In this document: piece by piece, positions 32,365 to 43,267 of the stretch | Layout of the letters: every line of letters starts with the position of its first letter | Position numbering within the stretch: position 1 is the stretch's first letter | DNA from: Zanthoxylum bungeanum | Taxonomy: Eukaryota; Streptophyta; Magnoliopsida; Sapindales; Rutaceae | Assembly (NCBI GenBank): GCA_019454045.1 | Contig: SKCR01001820.1 | Coordinates: forward strand, 1-64,000 | DNA length: 64,000 bases | Reading direction: 5' to 3' | Translations under genes and position numbers: made by a program | Notes under the pieces: model-generated | Database searches by the model: none | The model's input: the letters and a program-made list of their open reading frames with translations, nothing else | Told to the model about the DNA's origin: nothing

Positions 32365-33015
32365 TTAAAGGTTAAGATCCAGATTAATCCTACGCTTCTT
32401 ACCACGATCATCCTCGGACCATTTTATCTTTGAAGTGATAGGGTCAACTTGTGGTTCAAAGGCTACGAGTTGGTCAATTAGATCCGGAGCAGTTCTGGCA
32501 GTAAAGAGGAGTTCTTTCATAGGTTTTGACACGAACCCATTTCTCGAGCATCATCAAGAAACACACAAAGAAAATCATAAAATCCATCAACATTGAGCAG
32601 TCCAAGCGGTTTCTGATGTATGTTCAGGTTCGCCCAAGATAGTACAATAAAAATTTCTTCCAATGTACCCAAGCCACCTGGCAAAGCAATAAAAGCATCA
32701 GCAATTAATCATTTCTACCAATCGTTCAGACATACCTGGCACGATCAGTTCCTCTCCGTTTGATGATCCAATAAGATTTGCCTCTGCCAAGGGTTTTGGA
32801 ATGATTCCCAAAACATGACTGCCTCCTTCCTGTACAGCCTTTGAAACAATCCCCATTAATCCAAGATTACCTCCGCCATATATTAGGTGCATATTCCTTG
32901 CTGCTAAGACTCGACCCAATTCCTGTGCTGCTTCTATGTATTGTGGTTTAGTACCAATTGTACTACCGCAAAACACACAGATGTTTTCAACTCGTCTTCT
33001 TGAAGTGGCTTCCAT
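32365..33015 (-). pseudogene. LOG: LOG-like cytokinin riboside monophosphate phosphoribohydrolase retrocopy, two frameshifts
   Basis: LOG enzymes release active cytokinin bases from their nucleotides in the cytosol or nucleus. The ATG at 33015 opens MEATSRRRVENICVFCGS; then come LIYGGGNLGLMG, a SERLVEM block keeping the conserved Arg, PGGLGTLEE (32655-32681), [12 protein letters not shown] and a C-terminus ending RINLDLNL-stop (32365). Total length is about 216 codons, the usual LOG size. One frameshift lies near 32700, just before the PGGxGTxxE motif, and another near 32535. Plant LOG genes have several introns; none is present here, so this is a reverse-transcribed copy. It lies in sense inside NA. 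The intact N-terminal frame has 105 codons. Confidence 0.9.
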
Positions 33016-33999
33016 TTTTTTTTTTTATTATTACTTTCTCAACTATGGATGCCTACAAAAGTGCAATGACGGGCTGAATTTATAGTACCTGAAAGGGGTG
33101 AATACAATAATAGCACAAGTTTCTTCCAGAGGACGATTGTTAGCTAAACAACAAAAGAAATCGTGAAAGGTCAAAAAGTCTGAATCCTGTCTACGAAAAT
33201 AAAGATAATTACAAAAGAAAAGCGAATCAAAGCAATAATTAAGGCAACAGAATTGTGTATGCAATACACCATTCGTTTGGTATAAATTCATTAGGATGTG
33301 TCTCAAGATTTCATTCCTTATTCAGCCATTGCTAATGAATTGTTTCTCATCTTTGATTGCGAAACACAATTCCTTCTGTCTTAAAATGCTTCGTTTGTGC
33401 TTTTCCCTACAAAAATAACACACAAAATTAAAAAGTTCACACTATGTATACACAAAAGAGTTCAGAAGATAATACCTGGTAAGCTGAAATTTTACAGGAA
33501 AAATTACCGATGGAAAAATTTATGTTCAATTTACGTTTTTTTTTACCACGATCGATAATGATCAATTTTTTTAGTGAAAATTTCGACAGAGTCACCTCTA
33601 AAAACTCAAAATTTCCCCAAATTCATCCTAAAACTAGCACTTCAAAAATCACCACAATGTCAAACTTCGCCCCCAATTCTACAAAATTCCATCGATCTGG
33701 CAATTTCTAAACTCAGAATTCAGCCAGTTATTCACCGCCAAACTTCCAAATTCACAATCCTCCAATTTCAACAAAATCAACCACAAACTCATTCAAAAAT
33801 TTTTTTATTATCCCACACAACCTAAATCTATCAAATGCCACAAACACTCCAATTCAACTCTTCGCTCCCAAAATCTACGAATCAAATTAATCCACAATCC
33901 AACCCTTCGTAATTCAAAATTCCCAAATCAAACACACCACAATTCAAACCTAATTACCAAATCAATTTACCAATTACCAAATCAAATTTTTATCAAATC
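33016..33999 (-). other. NA spacer upstream of the LOG copy
   Basis: This is AT-rich sequence with no supportable ORF. A ten-A run precedes the LOG ATG in sense. Near 33298 and 33420 there are words (CTCAAGA..CTTATTCAGCC; AAAATTAAAAAGTTCACAC) also found near 35007 and 35165, and the first also at 32084, which suggests duplicated modules within NA. Confidence 0.5.
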
Positions 34000-35162
34000 A
34001 TTAATGTTCATCTCAAATTCTGATTTTGGCAGTGGTGGGTTCTCTCGGTTTGGTTCGTTGGTGGTTCGGTGGTGGTTCACGGTTTCTCTGTTTTGGTCTC
34101 AGGTGATGGCTTCTGGTTTCGGCAAGAATGGGTTCGCGACTTTGGGTTGGAGATCCGTAATGATCGGTCTTGTGTGGTTCGGTTCAGGCGAGACAGTGGC
34201 GATGGTTGCGGCTGTGGATCTCGGTCGTGAGGTTCATGGTCACGATGGCACTCGATTTCGGTTCGGTGGCTGGTGGGTTTCGGTCACGGCAAGGGGTGGA
34301 TCTGGGTTTGATGGTGGTTGTTGGTTTGGTGAGTGGTTGCGGTTTGGGCGAGGTGAATCTTGGTGATAGGCTCGGCCATGGTGGGTTTCTGGTTTCTGGT
34401 AGATCTCGGCTGTGGCGGTGTGGTTACGGCTCGGCTGGTGATGACTTGCTCACGGCAAGGATGGCTCTCGGTGGGTTGGCTTGCGGTGGTCGAGGGTGGT
34501 GGCTGGTGAGCTTTGGGTGGATCTTGCGTGATGGGTGGTTGGGCTATGGTGGATCTCGGTTTTGAGGTGATGATTGGTGGTTGATTTCGAAGAGGAAGAT
34601 GATGATGGGTTTGATAGATCTCGGTCAAATGCTCTCGGTTTGGTGGTGTCTCGGCTGGCTGGATCGTGCGTGGTGGGTGGTGGCTCTCGGTTTGGTTTCT
34701 GGTCTCAGTTGAGGACGGGGTTTTGCTCGGTGGTGAGGCTATGGTGAGTCTCGGTTTTAAGGCTATGGTGGTTGGTGGTGATGATTCGGTTGTAGTTGGA
34801 TTTTGATCTGCTGGGTTGAGAGAAAATGGTGAGACCTGTGAAGAAGGAGGATTGCTCTGTGCGTGGTGGCTGCTGGCTTTAGGCTTGTAATCAAACCAGT
34901 GTCGCGACGCTGAAATTGGTCGTGCGTCGCGACGCTCGGTAATTTTGAGGGATTTTTTTTTTTTTTTGGCAAAACCATGTCTTGCGACGGATAAATCCAT
35001 AGGGACGCGTCCCAAGAACTGACTTCTTACTCGGCCGTCTTTTCTGGATTGACTTTGTATCTTCGTGATTTTGTCAAATTTTTTATTTTGAAAATCCCAC
35101 TTGTTCTGGTTTGCTTTGTCCTGATAAATTCCATTTTTAATTTTTCCTGCAAAACTACACAC
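34000..35162 (-). other. C-rich segment with a 292-codon Pro/Thr-rich open frame
   Basis: The minus strand of 34000-34970 is unusually C-rich against an AT-rich background, with recurrent CCGAGA and CCACCA words. The open frame 35162-34284 is basic and repeat-rich at its end (PRLTIASPP, PRSTIAQPP; an approximate 45-residue internal repeat). It has no recognisable domain and no strong reason to be translated. GCGTCGCGACGC palindromes lie at 34899-34935. It could be a captured host fragment or an expanded minisatellite. Confidence 0.4.
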
Positions 35163-35215
35163 ATAAAATTAAAAAGTTCACACAAAATATGAAAAATAAA
35201 TTACAACAAATTGCA

Positions 35216-35228
35216 TGGGTTGCCTCCC
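35216..35228 (-). other. GGGAGGCAACCCA word after the NA ORF
   Basis: On the minus strand TTTAGCGCTAGCAGGGAGGC and then AACCCA occur just downstream of the ORF stop (35280). This short inverted-repeat word (GGG..CCC) is seen after coding sequence in many plant gypsy elements. Confidence 0.6.
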
Positions 35229-35279
35229 TGCTAGCGCTAAATTTTTCGTCTTCAGCCAGACGTGACTGAAATCTATCTG

Positions 35280-36446
35280 TTAAGGAGGTTTCAATGTCGT
35301 CTTGGATGTCCGATTAAAGACAATCCCGTGAGCGTTGCTTTTGAAGGGTCTCTTCCAACGGTAAAGTGGTAAAAAGAATTTTGTCTTATTCAATGATCGT
35401 GCCACCTTTTTAATCTTTGTCGCTCCAATAGTTCCTGCAAAGTAAGAAATAAAATGAGGAGGTCTCGTATGGTGCTTGACTTGGAATGGAAGTTCCATTC
35501 TTTCAAGCTTCTGGGTGATTTCTTTGATCAGTACTCCCCAAAACAGCGATGTTTTTCCTGAATGCTCTGGATCTTTAATTTGGTCTGACAATTGCTCAAT
35601 CATTTGCTCTGCTTCTTGCTCCACCTTTTCTTCACAGATGTATTTTAAAATTTCCATATTCAGTTCTTCATCTGTCATCTGTGAAATACATGTTTCAAAA
35701 TTTTCAACCTGAGGATGAAAAGAAATGTCAGATTTTAGGTCTTCATCCTCTGATCTGGTTGAAATGATTGGCTCAGGTAGATCTGCTTCAAACATTTGTG
35801 CAATGGAATCTCCAAGATCTTCATTTTGAGGATACAGAATTCCATCCTCAATTTTTGATGTATTTGGTACAAACAGCTCAGTTTCATCCTCGTCAGAATC
35901 TGAATAATAGAAATCAAATCGAGACTTTGTCGGTTCGGGTTCCTGAACTGATACCTCTGGTTGTTGATACTGCTCAGCCTCCTCCTTTGTTGAAGTGTCT
36001 TTGTGGATTTCTGGGTACTTGAAGGCTTCATCAGTGTCATCTGAAATTGGTTCTTGAGGTATGTAATTCTGGTTTTCTGTTAATTGTCTCATTTGATCTG
36101 TCATCCTCTGAATGAATTCTGATTGTCTCTGAATACTTTCAAGTTGTTTCAGGCTTGTTTCAAGCATTGTATCCAACTTTTCGTCTCGTTTCTTGGAAAA
36201 AATTTTGAGCATATCAATCAATTGTTCTTCCTCTGATGGTTCTGGTTTTTGTTGAGGATAGTAGGTGGATGGTGGATAAGATGGAAAGTATGATGGTTCT
36301 GGCATCCAGTGATAATTGTTGGGCTGGACAACAGGCCTCAGAAAATCGGACTGTTGCTCCCAGATGTGGGGTGTATCTTCTTGTAAAGCTCGTAATCTCT
36401 CAATCTCCCAATAATGTTCCATTTTTTTAATCACCTGAAAATACAA
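35280..36446 (-). CDS. NA orphan ORF in the gag position (388 codons)
   Basis: This is an open frame with no stops from 36446 to 35280, starting about 90 bp after the PBS; translation may instead begin at the internal ATG at 36422 (MEHYWEIERLRAL), since the upstream TATTTTCAG looks like leader. Residues 20-75 are Pro/Tyr/Gln-rich. Residues 75-130 (LIDMLKIFSKKRDEKLDTML ... IQRMTDQMRQL) look like a coiled coil and recall the spacer at the C-terminal side of Athila-type Gag. A long acidic region (SDSDEDETE) follows and the end is basic (KIKKVARSLNKTKFFLPLYRWKRPF). No capsid, CCHC or protease motif is visible. The intact frame in a young element suggests it is maintained; function is unknown. Confidence 0.65.
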   Translation of the reverse strand: MYFQVIKKMEHYWEIERLRALQEDTPHIWEQQSDFLRPVVQPNNYHWMPEPSYFPSYPPSTYYPQQKPEPSEEEQLIDMLKIFSKKRDEKLDTMLETSLKQLESIQRQSEFIQRMTDQMRQLTENQNYIPQEPISDDTDEAFKYPEIHKDTSTKEEAEQYQQPEVSVQEPEPTKSRFDFYYSDSDEDETELFVPNTSKIEDGILYPQNEDLGDSIAQMFEADLPEPIISTRSEDEDLKSDISFHPQVENFETCISQMTDEELNMEILKYICEEKVEQEAEQMIEQLSDQIKDPEHSGKTSLFWGVLIKEITQKLERMELPFQVKHHTRPPHFISYFAGTIGATKIKKVARSLNKTKFFLPLYRWKRPFKSNAHGIVFNRTSKTTLKPP

Positions 36447-36535
36447 TAAAGAAATAAAAATTACAGATAAAGATAAAGAAAATTAGATACAAGTAAATTA
36501 GATAGTTTCAAAATTAACAACTCAAGAAATATAAG

Positions 36536-36553
36536 TCCCCGGCAACGGCGCCA
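36536..36553 (-). other. NA primer-binding site (tRNA-Asp)
   Basis: The plus strand reads TCCCCGGCAACGGCGCCA, identical to the 3' end of plant tRNA-Asp(GTC) including CCA. Its complement on the sense strand is therefore an 18-base PBS, six bases after the 5' LTR. Athila-type and related gypsy elements use this primer. It is not a tRNA gene. Confidence 0.93.
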
Positions 36554-36559
36554 AAAACT

Positions 36560-38765
36560 TGACCGGCGTAAACACACACGTATAACGCAAGCGCACGTAT
36601 CGTTCAAGTAGTATAAAAATAGCGATCCCACGAGGACTTAATTCCTACTATTGTTATTAATTGTTGAATCTATTTATTTACAAATATCTAATTAAATGGA
36701 GAAGAGAATGATTGTTTGATTGGTTGAATGTGGTTTTACAAAATAAATAAATAAAAAAGACAAAAGAAAATACTAAGGAAAATAAAAAAAGACACAAAGA
36801 TCTAGGGTCGTGAATCATTCTAATATCATTTAAAAGATGAAGTGGTTATTTTATGTTTGTGTAATAAATCAGTTTACTAACCTGGAACACTAAATTATGC
36901 AAAAGCCTCTGTCGATGGTCAGACGCAAATACCCAGTTTAACCCAATTGAACCATATGTCTATGTCAACCAAATTATCTGGATTCATTAAGTTTAAGTTC
37001 CAATTATGGCTACCCCCGCCCGACAGGTATATTCCTATCCTGTAAGGAAATCTATTAAAGGGTTATCTATCCTAAAGGAAGATCGTGTGCTATTAAGTCT
37101 AAGGCTGAAACCTAAAATCCCTATGTCTAGTTCGTTTTAGATTTACCACATCAATCTTATTGGTGATCAGACAACAAGAAGCATTAAGCTTAAGACTTAA
37201 TAAGTAAACCTTTAAATTACCCAAACTATAAAATACCCCTTATAAACCGGTGATATTAGAATTCATCACAACCCCAGATAACTAACACATAACTAGGGCT
37301 AGTAACAACTTAAAAGTAAAAGACATAAAGTAAAAATACTGAAAAGTAAAAGACATAAAGTAAAACTGAAAAGTAAAAATAAAATAAAATGCTAAGGTAA
37401 AAAGAATTACTTTTACTACTACTAATTTAGATATCTCCCATAAAATAATATATAAACTTGTGATAAATTTAACCAACCGACCAGTCTGGCGGTATCCTGA
37501 TTAAGTCAAATTAAGTCCAACCAGCCATAAAGGCGGAACCAAAAATAAATTTACCAACCGACCAATCTGGCGGTATCCTTTTTAAGTCAATATTTTAAAT
37601 AGTGAATATATTATTTTTAAGGGAGATTAATCTAAATAGTAACAGTAAAAGAATTACCTTTCACCATAGCTGGAGAAGTTACTTCAACATGTGAATAGTA
37701 AAAACTGTAAAAAGTAAAAAGTAAAAAGTAAAAAGTAAAAATAAAATTACTATTATTACAAAAAGTAATTAAAATATTTACAAAACTAAAAACTAAAAAA
37801 TAAAAAACTAAAAACTAAAGAATCTAGAGAGAGAAGCTCTCTCTTTAGAAGGAATTGAAGAGAGAGGAAGGTGCACTGAAATCTGAAATTTCGCGCTCTA
37901 TTTATAGGAAATTTTTCACTGTTCGGGCGTCGCGACGCCAAGGACCTCAGCGTCGCGACGCTGGATTTGTCGACGTGGCACGCTCTGGTTCGCTGGTTTG
38001 AAGATTCTGGATAAGATGATAAGGTGACACGTGGCAGAGTGGTTGGGCTTCAATTATTGTGACACGTGGCGGCTTCTGATTGGTCGCTGAGATTCTTATC
38101 CGCCACGTGTCAGATAAGGATAGGATACTCAATTATTGATGCTGACGTGGCGCTGACGTGGCGGTGACGTGGCGACGACGTGGCGACACGTGGGAAAGAG
38201 ACTGTCGGCACCTTGGAATTGCGACACGTGGCGACACGTGTCACGCTGTGATTAGCTGATGCTGACGTGGCAAGTTGACTAGGTTGACCTTGTGACGTGG
38301 CGGATGATGTGGCGTGACACATGGTGAAGTTGACTTTTTGACCGATGACATGGCTGATGACGAGGCGACACGTGTCAACTCTGAGTGTCGGCAGCATATG
38401 ATGATGACACGTGTCACGGCGCACGTTAGCAGATCGGCTGTGATGGTGACACGTGGCACGACGCATTTTAGCAAAGTCAAACTTTTCTCAGATTCTGATT
38501 TGTGGACCCGGCGCACGTTAGCACTGTTCGGCGTATTTTAGACGTCGCGACGCGGAAGTCTGGGCGTCGCGACGCGCAGAAGACCAAAATATCCCTGTTG
38601 ACGCATTTTTGTCCGTTTTTGCCCCAAATTGCCTCCAATGCTTTCCAAACTTTATTTTATCTACAAAATAACACAAAACATATCAAAACGTTCACAAAAC
38701 TCAAGAAACTATACAAAATATTATGTTAAATGAGTGGGAAATAGTGATATAAATATCACTCATCA
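36560..38765 (-). mobile_element. NA 5' LTR
   Basis: It is over 99% identical by eye to the 3' LTR and ends beside the PBS. TATA box at 37898-37907; ACGTG array at 37972-38457, where one degenerate site of the other LTR is an intact CACGTGTC. This copy would drive the element transcript toward lower coordinates. Confidence 0.93.
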
Positions 38766-40457
38766 GATATATATAAGATTACCTTTAATTCCTTAATTTC
38801 CTATGGTTTTTCCTTGATTTTCTTCCTTTTCCTCATTTGTTTCATCAAACCACATTCGAGAGCATTTGTTCTTGTTAGGTTTCAGCCATGGTGGAGAATA
38901 GAAGAAGAAAATAAAAAAATTTTATTTTAAAAGGATGATGACCGACTTTGAGGGCTAATTTGGTCATTTTATAAATTTAATCCAATTAAATAAAATAAGC
39001 TTTAATTTTAGCAAATCAAATTTTCAGACATTAGGCTTAATAAAATCATGCCATGTGTTTCAATAATGATTAAACATATTTCATAACATTTATGAAATAT
39101 AGATATTATTTAACTATTCAAATATTTAACAATTAAATATCTAAATAATTAATTAATATAATTATTAATATATATGTATTTTCATTTACATTAAATAACA
39201 AATACATATATTAATGGCATGTGTCAAAATCTCATTTTACAAATAATTAATGTGTTTCTAATCAAATTATGTATCAAATACAAATACACAATAATTATTA
39301 AATGACCAAAATCTCCTAATGCATGTGTTATCGTTTAACCGATTAAACGATCCGAATTAACTCATTTAATCCGATGAAGTATTATGAATAATCTGTATTA
39401 TTCATATCGTGTTGTCCAAGTGCTCAACGAGTACACTTCATATTGTGGGACTCTTTAAGTTTAGGTTTATCCGTCACGAAATCCAATTTCGTGTCCATAA
39501 TTCACCCACTCATGAATATGACGACCATGGATAATCTCGCTAAACTATACAAGCCGAGGTCATTGCATACGTATAATCCCTCCGTCACAGGCTATCCATA
39601 TTATACCTGAGATATAGATAAAAACGTGAAATGCGTTCGGTATAATATAGTCGAATTTCAATTTATGATCTCTAAATAACACTCGAAACTGATTTCCAAA
39701 GTTATACCACGGCCATGGATTTACTATATCTCAAACACATGTAGGATGCCTATGCCCTGTACACAGGACTGACAGATTCTATTTTGATACGCACTGGATA
39801 TCATGAGCATCAGTCCACACCCAACGAACAGACGGAGGTCTAATATAAATAGATCGGTGATGTGACTGCCATCAAAGTGTGGAGGATAACTCATATATCC
39901 CACTGTGGTATCTCAAGTTGAAGGACCACTATGCTCGCTCAACTTGAGAAGATTCCTATTGACGTTGGTGTACCATCTATTAGGAAATCTTCATTGAGTT
40001 GTTCAGTGTTTATCAAATAAATACCTACATATCTATACGAGTCTCCCGATACACATGGTTCATTGGGATAAACCATCGAACCAAGTCACGATATACGACA
40101 TGTACTAGTCTCAGCGGATTTTACTAACCGACCCGTGTTAGTAAATCTTGACCAGGAAATTTATTTTAGGATATACATCTTATAGTGCGCTTCCCAATGT
40201 CAATTACAAACTACGTTGTAACTGCGCTTTACATTATAAATCCTAGGGTCTTTGTCTAATATACATGTATCACTAAACCATATTTAGTTTCGATCCAATC
40301 GTAATTAGATATATAATCGTAATTAGATCGAATATGTGTATAAAAGAAAAGAGGTGCTACCATTAAATAAGTAATATTATGGAAAATGAAATTGCTCATA
40401 TTCATGAATCTGACATAAATACGATCTGGATTGGCACTCTGAGCACCAACCCTAACA

Positions 40458-40714
40458 ACATGTTCATGAATTTCATGATACGTGTATTCATGCTGTCGTT
40501 ATAGCCTAAGACATTTATTTAACATCTCAAGTTATACTGAGTCAATGCTTAACTTGAGCTGAACCACTGACACTACTACTAATGCTCATGGTGTAACATG
40601 CTCGTGTCATGCTTGGGGGTCATTAAAACGTGATTGTCTTAGTAACTTGAAATATCTCTCAAGGCTATAGAAGGGAGGCCCACGATTAAACCCCCAACTA
40701 GTTAACCCAACACA
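40458..40714. other. Unassigned spacer between Copia-B and Copia-C
   Basis: 257 bp without ORF or recognised repeat. It is the left flank of the Copia-C insertion and should once have been continuous with 60309 onward. Confidence 0.5.
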
Positions 40715-40719
40715 CATGG

Positions 40720-43251
40720 TGTTAGAGTTGGTGCTTGGAGTGCCAATCCGAATTGTATATTTTATTATTTATTAACAAAATAACTATATTTTCATTTATA
40801 CCTTATTAATGGTATTTCCATTATGTGTATTAGATTGATGTATAGATATGCTAAAACTGACATCGACCTTAGAATAGTTTTGTAGTAATACTGGATACTA
40901 GGTGGTCCAACAGTGAGATAAATATTACTATTGTAAACTATTTTTAAAGTAAATATTCTTAGTCGTTGGTTTTAGAATATGGTCGAATTCCTATAACCTA
41001 TAAGACTAGCACATGTCGTATATTGGAATTGGGGTTCCAGTGGTTTAACTCGATGTACCATGAGTTTTGGAAACTCGTATAGACATGTGGGTATTGGTTG
41101 GACCGAATAATGAATGACTCATAGGTAATTCCTAATAGTTGGAAGTACATACCACCGTCAATAGGAATCTCCTCGAGTCGAGTATCATATGTGATCCTTT
41201 GACTATAGGATAATATTTATTTTGTGTGAGTTACTCCACACTTTGATGCCATGTATATCAGAAACTTTTCATGGTCTGGCCTCTAGATGTTCGTTGGGTG
41301 TGGACCGATGCACTCAGTAATCAAGTACAATGTAAGATAGGATCCGTCAGCCCGTATGTGTACCGTAAAGGGTTTAGGTATCCATGTTAGTAAAGTCATG
41401 ATTCTTAAATCTTTTGCCAAAGTCGTTCACCTAGGGTGGATCGCATTAGTTATAAAGAATTGTGGACATGTCGACATAAGATGTGCACCTCGAAAACTTG
41501 ACTGTGTATTCTATGTTTCCTAAGTACAACTCGGATAGCCTACGACAGAGGGATTGTTAAACATATATGATGACCTCGACTTGTATAGTTCAGAAATGTC
41601 GTTCGTGTTCTTCGCGAATTTTGAGGTGTCCGAATTGCGTACATATTAGCTAGGCGTATATGACGAACCTGTCTGAACTTCGAGAGGCTCAATATGAAGT
41701 GTACTCATTGAGCACTTGGGTATCCGATTAATTTTGATAAAAGATAATATTCGATATTATAATTATCAACTAAGATAATCAAATGTTATTGGATAACATT
41801 GATTATTTACTTTGACCTAATTGGATTAATTCAATAATTACGCAAGGGCTTAATTATAAAATCATAATTATCTTTACCATTTGAGGATATTATGGTAATT
41901 ATAAGTATGTAATAATAGGTGGTTTTGGCTTGATTTAATTGGATTAAATCAAAATGGCAAATATTTAACTAATCAATTTCCTAATCCTTGACTTTATTTA
42001 ATTGGATTAAATCAAAGTGGGAGATAATGGAGATTAGTCACACCTAATTATACATATTTGGAAAAATTGGATTAAGCCTTCTTAAAAGTTGATTACAACT
42101 TTTATTAATTAAAAATTACCTAAGATTTGCTATAAATAGCAAGCTTTAGGAAGATTTTAATTACAAGTATAGGTATAATCAAAAGCTTGAGTAAGCTAAA
42201 CACAAGTATTTCTTGAGAGATTATCCTAAGTTAGAGAAGTGTTTAGAGAAGCTTGTGAGGTATCTACAACATTTCATCTATGAGAAATCAAGATTGAATC
42301 TTGAAGTGAAGCTTGCTATCATTGAAAATTAGGATTGGATCTTGGAGTCAAGCTTGCACACCTTGGAGGTTCTCCTACCATTTCAACAAAGGAGAAGTAG
42401 ATTGGATCTTGCATCAAGCTTACTAGGTAATGTTTGATATTTTCCTAAGCTATGTTCTTTTGTGTATTGGATGCATGATCACATAGCTTAATGTTGAATT
42501 AAGGCTAATCAATATTGTTAGGATACTTTGGAAGTATAAACATAACATGCTTATAAATTAGGTCAAAGATATTCATGTTAGACATGGAACAATTAATAAG
42601 AGTTTGGAACTCTAGATTAAATCTTAGAGCTATGACTACCATTATAGATTCACTTGACCACCTTTAGGTGAACTAGAATTGTTCATGAGATATTTCTAAT
42701 TGGGATTCTAAAATGGTTTATAATTAGATTCAAACAAATACATATAAGTATTTAGAATACATGTATGCTAGTTGTATAACATGTGTTGATGTTAAAATTA
42801 GTTTTAAGGTGTATTGAAATGATATGAGAAAATTGAAGTGTTTAGGATTGGTTTGAACTTGAAAATTGCTCACTGCCTAGGAGAGCGTCGCGACACGGAC
42901 TTCCCGCGTCTTGACACAGAGCATCAGACCTCCCAGCATCACGATGCCCAGCCTTACGCATCGCGACACGCTGACATTCAGCTCTTGACATTTTTAGCGT
43001 CGCGACTCCCAAAACATGGGTGTCGCGACACCGAGGGGTGATGAACACTTAAACTTAATTTTCTCCGTTCCAGAGCATCCAGACTCCGATTGGGTCCCCG
43101 TTTTTTCCTACGGACTTGTATCATAATGTATTTTTCATTAAAATGCTTTAATATATTTTAAAATACATATATCCTTGATATCCTTGGGTTAGACCCACTT
43201 TCGTTGCGGGGGCATAGATCTGACCCTAGGGGTACCACAATTACCCCAACA
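40720..43251 (+). mobile_element. Copia-C 5' LTR
   Basis: 2532 bp, from TGTTAGAGTTGG to TTACCCCAACA. A TATA box GCTATAAATAGC lies near 42130. The 3' part has a cluster of TCGCGAC palindromes (42885-43032). ORFs there lie across this cluster and are not convincing. Confidence 0.92.
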
Positions 43252-43254
43252 GAA

Positions 43255-43267
43255 TGGTATCAGTAGC
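43255..43267 (+). other. Copia-C primer-binding site (tRNA-iMet)
   Basis: TGGTATCAGTAGC lies three bases after the LTR end; it matches the iMet PBS except for one inserted base. Confidence 0.85.

Larger units (their letters stand above)
28806..38765 (-). mobile_element. NA: complete non-autonomous LTR retrotransposon carrying a LOG-like gene
   Basis: This 9960-bp element lies on the minus strand with GATAT duplications at 28801-28805 and 38766-38770. LTRs are 2207 and 2206 bp and differ by about a dozen substitutions and some 1-bp indels by eye. A tRNA-Asp PBS (36536-36553) follows the 5' LTR (right) and a PPT (31013-31026) precedes the 3' LTR (left). The 5.5-kb interior has no RT, RNase H or integrase. 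In sense order it has an orphan ORF (36446-35280), GGGAGGCAACCCA, a Pro/Thr-coding segment, a LOG-like retrocopy (33015-32365) and a conserved 3' UTR. PBS and 3' motifs point to the Athila/Tat side of Ty3/gypsy. It must be mobilised in trans. Confidence 0.93.
27966..40457 (-). mobile_element. Copia-B 5' LTR, split by the NA element
   Basis: The pieces 27966-28805 and 38766-40457 join into one LTR of about 2.5 kb that starts, on the minus strand, TGTTAGGGTTGG (40457) and ends CCCCAACA (27966). It matches the solo LTR at 1966-6514 throughout. The PBS beside 27966 marks it as the 5' LTR. The first 20 or so bases resemble the Copia-C LTR start, so the families are related. It has no coding content. 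Confidence 0.88.

Noticed and set aside
32698..33015. A functional short LOG protein of 105 codons
   Set aside because: The frame stops before the PGGxGTxxE motif needed for catalysis, so it is treated as part of a frameshifted retrocopy.
34004..34565. Plus-strand Gly/Trp-rich open frames
   Set aside because: They are antisense to the element and arise from the G-rich strand of a low-complexity block.
36536..36553. tRNA-Asp gene
   Set aside because: Only the last 18 bases of the tRNA are present, next to an LTR end; it is a primer-binding site.
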